From Paraescarpia echinospica (Eukaryota > Annelida > Polychaeta > Sabellida > Siboglinidae): 64,000 bases of DNA. A program made the translations under genes and the position numbers. Positions 51,201 to 60,200 of this stretch are shown here, in pieces (within the stretch, counting starts at the first letter, position 1; the number at the start of each line of letters is the position of its first letter). The notes beneath the pieces were generated by a model. It saw only the letters and a program-made list of their open reading frames with translations. It was not told the origin of the DNA and searched no databases. The stretch lies in assembly GCA_020002185.1 (NCBI GenBank), contig CM034543.1, forward strand, positions 1,727,033-1,791,032, in the 5' to 3' direction.

Positions 51201-54200
51201 TCCACTTAGTCAGAAGCTGCAAAGAAAAGAAAGAAAGTGCTGGATGAGATCAGCCAGGTGAAGAAGAGACAGAAGGAGTTGAATGAGCTGTCAGCCCAGT
51301 TGACCACTGAAGCTGACCAGCTGGCAGCCCAGTTGACCACTGAAGCTGACCAGCTGTCAACCCAGTTGACCACTGAAGCTGACCAGCTGTCAGCCCAGTT
51401 GACCGCTGACCAGCTGGCAGCCTAGTTGACCACTGAAGCTGACCAGCTGGCAGCCCAGTTGACCACTGAAGCTGACCAGCTGGCAGCCAGATGTGAGCAG
51501 TCAGGAAAGGTGCCTTACATCTCAAAGTCAAACGCCCTTTGTGAGAAGGGAAAATTGAAATCCCGTGCAGCTGAAACTGAACTCAAAAAGATTGGGGATT
51601 TGGAAACTCAGTTGAAGTAGTGATGTGTCATCCTTCTCTCAATCACTGGTCATCTTTTTAGTTCATGTTATTTTCAATTGTTGTAATGCAGCATTATTAA
51701 TAAAGGTCATATTTGGTAGAAAAAAGTGTCAAACTTTAAACAAAGGAATGAAATAACAAGCATATAAAGGATGGCTGGGGCGGCTGTAGGGGAGGAGGCC
51801 GCACCTAGAACATCTGAAATGGTTATAAGAACGTCGTAAGTCACTAGATATTCAAAAATTGTAATATCAAAATAGGAAAAGTCAGCCTAAAAGGCTGCAA
51901 AAGGTCTGCGAAAGTCAGCCTAAAAAGTTTGTCGAGATCACTGGCCACCCTGAGGTGGAGCCAGTGGTGCTATTACCATATTAAGCATTTTTAAGCACAT
52001 TCACTGCTGAAAATCTTTTTTTCCATGGTTTCAGTTCTGTAAAAAGTGAATGAATTTTGGCTACTGATTTCATGTTCATAAAATATCTGATCATTCCAAG
52101 TCCTCAAATTGCAAATGCACATAATACCCATAGATCACACAGGAACACACACATACACCAAGTAGTAACCACATGTTGTATAACTCCCATAGATCACACA
52201 GGAACACACACATACACCAAGTAGTAACCACATGTTGTATAACTCCCATAGATCACACAGGAACACACACATACACCAAGTAGTAACCACATGTTGTATA
52301 ACTCCCATAGATCACACAGGAACACACACATACACCAAGTAGTAACCACATGTTGTATAACTCCCATAGATCACACAGGAACACACACATACACCAAGTA
52401 GTAACCACATGTTGTATAACTCCCATAGATCACACAGGAACACACACATACACCAAGTAGTAACCACATGTTGTATAACTCCCATAGATCACACAGGAAC
52501 ACACACATACACCAAGTAGTAACCACATGTTGTATAACTCCCATAGACCACACAGGAACACACACATACACCAAGTTGTAACCACATGTTGTGTAACTCC
52601 CATAGATCACACAGGAACACACGCATACACCAAGTAGTAACCACATGTTGTATAACTCCCATAGATCACACAGGAACACACACATACACCAAGTAGTAAC
52701 CACATGTTGTATAACTCCCATAGACCACACAGGAACACACACATACACCAAGTAGTAACCACATGTTGTATAACTCCCATAGATCACACAGGAACACACG
52801 CATACACCAAGTAGTAACCACATGTTGTATAACTCCCATAGATCACACAGGAACACACACATACACCAAGTAGTAACCACATGTTGTATAACTCCCATAG
52901 ATCACACAGGAACACACACATACACCAAGTAGTAACCACATGTTGTATAACTCCCATAGATCACACAGGAACACACGCATACACCAAGTAGTAACCACAT
53001 GTTGTATAACTCCCATAGATCACACAGGAACACACACATACACCAAGTAGTAACCACATGTTGTATAACTCCCATAGACCACACAGGAACACACGCATAC
53101 ACCAAGTAGTAACCACATGTTGTATAACTCCCATAGACCACACAGGAACACACGCATACACCAAGTAGTAACCACATGTTGTATAACTCCCATAGACCAC
53201 ACAGGAACACACACATACACCAAGTAGTAACCACATGTTGTATAACTCCCATAGACCACACAGGAACACACACATACACCAAGTAGTAACCACATGTTGT
53301 ATAACTCCCATAGACCACACAGGAACACACACATACACCAAGTAGTAACCACAGTAACCACATGTTGTATAACTCCCATAGATCACACAGGAACACACAC
53401 ATACACCAAGTAGTAACCACATGTTGTATAACTCCCATAGACCACACAGGAACACACGCATACACCAAGTAGTAACCACATGTTGTATAACTCCCATAGA
53501 CCACACAGGAACACACACATACACCAAGTAGTAACCACATGTTGTATAACTCCCATAGACCACACAGGAACACACGCATACACCAAGTAGTAACCACATG
53601 TTGTATAACTCCCATAGACCACACAGGAACACACACATACACCAAGTAGTAACCACATGTTGTATAACTCCCATAGACCACACAGGAACACACACATACA
53701 CCAAGTAGTAACCACATGTTGTATAACTCCCATAGACCACACAGGAACACACGCATACACCAAGTAGTAACCACATGTTGTATAACTCCCATACATCACA
53801 CAGGAACACACACATACACCAAGTAGTAACCACATGTTGTGTAACTCCCATAGACCACACAGGAACACACACATACACAAAGTAGTAACCACAAGTTGTA
53901 TAACTCCCATAGACCACACAGGAACACACGCATACACCAAGTAGTAACCATATGTTGTATAACTCCCATAGACCACACAGGAACACACACATACACCAAG
54001 TAGTAACCACATGTTGTGTAACTCCCATAGACCACACAGGAACACACACATACACAAAGTAGTAACCACAAGTTGTATAACTCCTAGTAGAGTTGATTCT
54101 TAAAATATCACATATTTTTAGGTGTAGATTTTAATCGCTACAGCTGTTTTTGTTTAGTGTTAATATTTGCATTAGAATCCACACTACTGTATCTAGACCC

Positions 54201-57200
54201 TTCACTCTGAGTGTCCTAGGTTAATTAAGGACACAGGCCCCTTGTGAAATGTTGTATTTTATTTAACTGTCATGTTTTCAAAACTATTTTAGTGCAGATA
54301 TAATGCTGAAAATTTGGTGAGGTTAGGATAAAAAGTTATGCTGGATAATTAAAATATGACATTTCACGAGGAGTGTGTGCGTGAGAGCATGCATGTGTGC
54401 ACGCATGCATGCGAACATGCATGTGTGCGTACGTCCGTAGGCACTGATGTTGACTTTGTGTAACATTTCTTCATTCTTGACCCGCCGCTCTCGTAATCTC
54501 CCCTTTGGTAAGTAATTGTTTTATAATGTTCGTGAATCAATTTCTTTCCTTTGTGCTTGGTTTATTTCCCTCCCACCTACCCCACTGGTTACTGTCTCAC
54601 CCCGGCTCGAGGCACTTCTTATTGGGTCAGTCGCATAACAATTTATTTCTAGCACATTTCTGACCTGCCACAGCGAACTAAGTGAATTAATATTAACTGG
54701 ACATTTTGTGGGTATAACTCAAATTCTGAACACACTGTTTCGGGCAATTTGGCGGGCAGTGTACACTCAGCATATTTATTCAAGAGTTAAGAACAATACA
54801 TAAATAAGTGTTATTAAATAAGGAATGAACATCATATCATACCTTTGAAAAGTGTCTCTGGCCTCGGTTGATCATCCATTTGTCGACACAGAGTCATTTG
54901 TTGTCACATTCCTTGTGTTTTCTTTGTTCTAGACTCGTTTGTCGTGTTGTTTCCGTCATCTAACTTTCAGGACCAACATATGGACTTTTTAGAGTTCTTC
55001 AAGTTTGTGTTCAGCTGAATTATATAGGTTGGAAACTAGTAGTCCCCCATCCAGTTCGCAGTTGGATGCTGTGACACAAAAATTATATCAGTTACATGTA
55101 CTAGTAATTTTTGCTCTTTCTTCATTGCGATTAGATTTCTAAAATGTTAATAATTACATTTTTGAAATGTTCAAATACATAATGATCAATTAAATTTACA
55201 CTTTCTCATTGATAATTAAGTACATGTGATATGTGGACCAACTGTTTATTCCAAATGTTTTGTGTTCAGTGTCTGTATGGCCTACCAGGTATGTGAGGCC
55301 ATACTAAGTCAGGCTATTAACTGTAGCTGTCTACGTTGACGTTGTGGTAACTGGTGACGTGTCATTGTCAGGTCTCTTAGATGACGTCGGATTCAACTTT
55401 ATCAAGAAGTGTGTCGCAGCCATCGAAAAAAGAGGTCAGTTCTGCCGTTTTACATATTTCACGAGCCTTACACTAGCATAGTGGTTGTTTGCTTCATTCA
55501 GTTTTGTTGTTTGATCTAAGTGAGTCTGATCTGTTGTATAATGATATGATTTAGCTACTACCATATTCAAACTCTATTCTATTCGTTTTGTTGTTTGCAT
55601 AAAACAGTTCTTAAAGTTTGTTTCTCAGTGTGAAAGCAACAAAATGGTGGCACAATCTGGTGTCACATGTATTTTGCTGTCTCAATTGTACCACACCAGA
55701 TGGCGCCACCCTATTCACCATTCTGGTATAACTGACAAATGTCATGCTGAATTGGAGAAACACACACTATTGTTAATCATTTGTGGTTACGATATGTTTA
55801 ACCCTCTCAAGTCCAGATTAATACAAATATGTGCCTGTTACTGAATCCTATTAAATCAAGAGATTGTGCTCTGAATGAATCGTGATATACTTGGGGTGCA
55901 TGAATGCAAATAAATAAATAATTTTTGATCCGATTCAAATACAATTTTCACTACATCAGAAAAACTAATTCCTGGTGTAACTAGCCAAGTATGTGACATA
56001 TATGTCAATTTATTAGCCAAATATGAAGTCAGCTATGTTGAATTAGGGGAAAACGTCAAATGTTGACCGTGAAAGGGTATAGCAGTTAACTCAGCCCGAT
56101 TAAGCCGTATTGTCAATAAAGCTTGTTTTGAAACTGGATGTTCTGTTTACTATTTGACGTGTTCCCGTGGTCGTACCTTCAAACTGCGACCGTTGTTACC
56201 TTCAACATAGTTAGTACAGTCTTAGTTCGAATCCTATGCGGCGGTGTCGAACCTTGGGCAAGTTTGTTTACTCTCCATTGCTTCAGTTTCTCTCAGCTGT
56301 ATGAATGATTACCTGGCTGTAGACAGTGGTGGTTATTTGTGTACAAATAGTCTTCGCGCATTAATTGCAGCATGGCTGAATGCTTCCCCAAGTCAAGATG
56401 GTGTTCGATTAAACAGGTCTGTCAGGGAGTAAAGTGTAAACGCTTTGAATAGTCCTGAGGACTGGATACTGCACTATATAAGAATTTACCTTTACTTTAC
56501 TTTTTAAGAACATTAAATTAATGAATAAATGAAAAAACTAAGAACAGACCTGCCTCCTTTTATAACTTCTCTCATTGGTGTTGAAGTTAGCAGGGCTGAG
56601 AGAGAAATCACCTCAGTGACAGATGTCTGTCACTGTGAGAAATTATGCTAATTAAGGCATGTACACAGAACAAATACAGTATACCTGATCCGACATCTGA
56701 ATGTATTCTAATGAATCATATGTAAAAATGAAATTTGACTGATTTATTTAATATGATTGTTTCAGGGCACATGTAATGTTTACATTGCATATGGAGTAAT
56801 TATAATTTTACGAACCAGCTTTATGTAGACTGGGTGCTTCCCGGAGAAGTTGAGATGGTGTTCAGTTGAACAGGTCTGCTAGGGAATAATGTGTAAAACA
56901 CTTTGAGCAGTCCTGAGGACTGGATACTGGATTATATAAGAACTTACCTTTACTCTATTAGTTTTTATGTTTGACGTTTGCTTCAGAGATGTTAATTTTA
57001 AGAGTATGAAAAAAGATTATTTGGTATTTGCATATATTTTGTACAATGGTTTGGTTTAGTCGACTAATGCAGATGTACAATTGGTGTTGACAGGTTTGGA
57101 TGAACAGGGCTTGTATCGAGTCGTAGGAGTCAGCTCGAAGATTAACAAACTCACATCTATGGGCCTCGGTAAGTCATTGAGTCAGCTCACAGATTAACAA

Positions 57201-60200
57201 ACTCACATTTGTGGGCCTCAGTAAATCATTGAGTCAACTCAAGGTTAACAAACTCACATCTGTGAACTTGGTAAGTCATTGAGTCAACTCAAGGATTAAC
57301 AAACTCACATCTACAGGCCTCGGTAAGTCATTAACTTAGCTCAAAGTTAACAAACTTACACCTGAGGACTTGGCATGTCATTGAGTCAATTCAAAGATTA
57401 ACAAACATGTGGTTAGTTATTGAGTCAACTCAAAGATTGACAAGCTCACATCTGTTGGCCTTGGTAAATCATTGAGTCAACTCAAAACTTAACAAACTCA
57501 CATCTATGGGCCTTAATAAATCATTGAGTCAACTCAAAATATTGTATTACTACTAGTAGTAACGCTTGTTCAAGTTCGTCAGTTGTTAATAAGCTTTGAA
57601 GAGACAAATATTGTTGGATGTGACATTATATTAAATATAAAGTATTATTCTGATGTGCATGATTTAATTTGGCAGACAAAGGAAGAGTTGACAAAATTGA
57701 CTTAGACGACCCGATGGAGTATGAAGTGAAGACCATTACAAGTGCTCTGAAAAATTATTTCAGGTAAATGTACTTAATAATATTTAGAATAAATTTTATT
57801 AATAATGTTTATATCGATTTAGTACCGTCGCTAGATGTTAGAATTTATATATGTTGTTTCAGTTCATTCAGCTGTATAAATGAGTACCTGGCTACAGGCA
57901 GTGGTGGATATTTGTGTATGAATAGTCTTTGTGCATTAATTGCGGCATGGCTGAATGCTTCTCAGAAAAGTCGAGATGGTGTTCGATTGAATAGATCTAC
58001 CAAGGAGTAAAGTTTAAAGCGCTTTGAGCAGTCCTGAGGCCTGGATGTTGCGTTATATAAGAACTTACTTTTAGTTATAATAATTGTATTCTTCCATGCC
58101 TTAGACATGTGAACGATTGTTTCAGGACTTTGCCAGAGCCTCTCATGACGTTCAAAATGCACCACACGTTCATAGCAGCGTCCAGTAAGTTGGTGGAACC
58201 ACAAGTCATATATGATACTTCGTAAAACCAGTGCCATTAAACCTCTGAACCCCGCTACACGAAACTTGGTGTATGATGTCAACACATGTGCAACTTTGTA
58301 TTTGCTAGATGGGGATAGGTCGTTACCTGTTTTCCATAGGCAACAATGTTAATGGTTTTAGTGCTACAGCAGAAATATGACCCGCCATAGCAGAGCGGGC
58401 ATTAATTTGCAAAATTGTGAAATGGAGTTTTGTTCTTTATTATTCCACAGATCACCAGCTCTACAACAACACCTCATTTGTTGAAATATCTTCCGTAGTT
58501 TTTGATTTAGTGCTTAAATTGAAGCAAACCTCAAAAAGTCATATTTTGAGAAACGAGGTTATTTTGATTCGCATGTTCTGTTGTTTTTCCAATCTATGGG
58601 TTCATAGATGCAGATATTTGACTAGTTTTGGTTTATTTGTCAAAGAAAATAAACGACATTAAAAGGGGAAAGGTATGTATTTCTGTCAAAATCAAACATG
58701 GTTTGTTCTGTGGTGTAAGCTAGAACAGGTATGTTATAGTTTTGCTGAAAATGTATATTTTGTGTGTAGCTATTGCTACGTATGGATGCGAAACGTGGAA
58801 ACTTAATAGGAACATTACTAAACGTGTAAATGCATTTGAAAACAAGTGTTATAGAAAGATATTACGAGTTTCGTGGACTGAACGTAAAACTAACGAATCC
58901 ATCGCAGATGAGCTTGGTGTTATTATACCCGGGACTTTATTGAACTTTGTAAAGAAACAGAACCTAAGTTATTCTGGCCATGTGAAATGGCATCAGTCTC
59001 TAGAGAGAATAATAATGGAAGGAAAAGTGGAAGGCAGCAGAAGCAGAGGAAGACCTAGGAGACAATGAGGGAAGGACATAGAGGAATGGATGGGAGCAGA
59101 CATCTGGTGACTGGGGAGACAGGCAAATGAAAAAGCTGTATAGACAATCCATCAAGGCTGCAACGTCCGGAAATGGATAAGCAAACCCAACCAAAACTAT
59201 TGTGCACAAATGTAAGTCAGTTTTGGCATGGATCATTCAAGGAAGACGCATGGAAATGGCATGACATTTCATAGTTGCTCAAGTACACGAAGCATGTGTA
59301 ATTTTCTGCATGGTGTGATTGTAGAACGGGAGTCTCGAACGCTGCGGATAAATGACATCCACGAACTAGTCCATCAACTTCCGGAGCCAAACTTTGAAAT
59401 GCTCGATTACCTCATCGCACATCTTCACAGGTTTGTCTTTTTAGGGTCACCACATTCTTATTTAACTCAACATGTATTAATGTATATAAAAAACATGTAT
59501 TAATATGCTGCCTTGTAAGTGTATCTCCTTCCTGGTGTCAATGTTCTCTTGCATCTTTCTGAGTTCATAAGTGTATCTCCTCCCTGGTGTCAGTGTCCTC
59601 TTGCTTCTTTCTGAGTTCATAAGTGTATCTCCTTCCTGGTGTCAGTGTCCTCTTGCTTCTTTCTGAGTTCATAAGTGTATCTCCTTCCTGGTGTCAGTGT
59701 CCTCTTGCTTCTTTCTGAGTTCATAAGTGTATCTCCTTCCTGGTGTCAGTGTCCTCTTGCTTCTTTCTGAGTTCATAAGTGTATCTCCTTCCTGGTGTCA
59801 GTGTCCTCTTGCTTCTTTCTGAGTTCATAAGTGTATCTCCTTCCTGGTGTCAGTGTCCTCTTGCTTCTTTCTGAGTTCATAAGTGTATCTCCTTCCTGGT
59901 GTCAGTGTCCTCTTGCTTCTTTCTGAGTTCATAAGTGTATCTCCTCCCTGGTGTCAGTGTCTTCTGGCTTCTTTCTGAGTTCATAAGTGTATCTCCTCCC
60001 TGGTGTCAATGTCTTCTGGCTTCTTTCTGAGTTCATAAGTGTATCTCCTCCCTGGTGTCAATGTCCTCTGGCTTCTTTCTGAGTTCATAAGTGTATCTCC
60101 TCCCTGTTGCCAATGTCCTCTTGCTTCTTTCTGAGTTCATAAGTGTATCTCCTCCCTGGTGTCAATGTCCTCTGGCTTCTTTCTGAGTTCATAAGTGTAT

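Larger units (their letters stand above)
50615..51951 (+). mobile_element. CAGGG-ended DNA transposon with 5-bp flanking repeat
   Basis: Inverted ends CAGGGTGGCCAGTG (50615) and the same sequence inverted (ending 51951), with AGGTG directly repeated on both sides (50610-50614, 51952-51956). Subterminal AGTCAGCCYAAAA motifs occur two to three times at each end in direct orientation. The ends resemble hAT-type termini, but the flanking repeat is five bases, so the superfamily is left open. Confidence 0.75.

Noticed and set aside
52371..54071. Minus-strand frames of up to 364 codons rich in Cys, Val and Trp
   Set aside because: They lie wholly in the 59-bp array, appear in all phases because the unit has no stop, and have no coding features.
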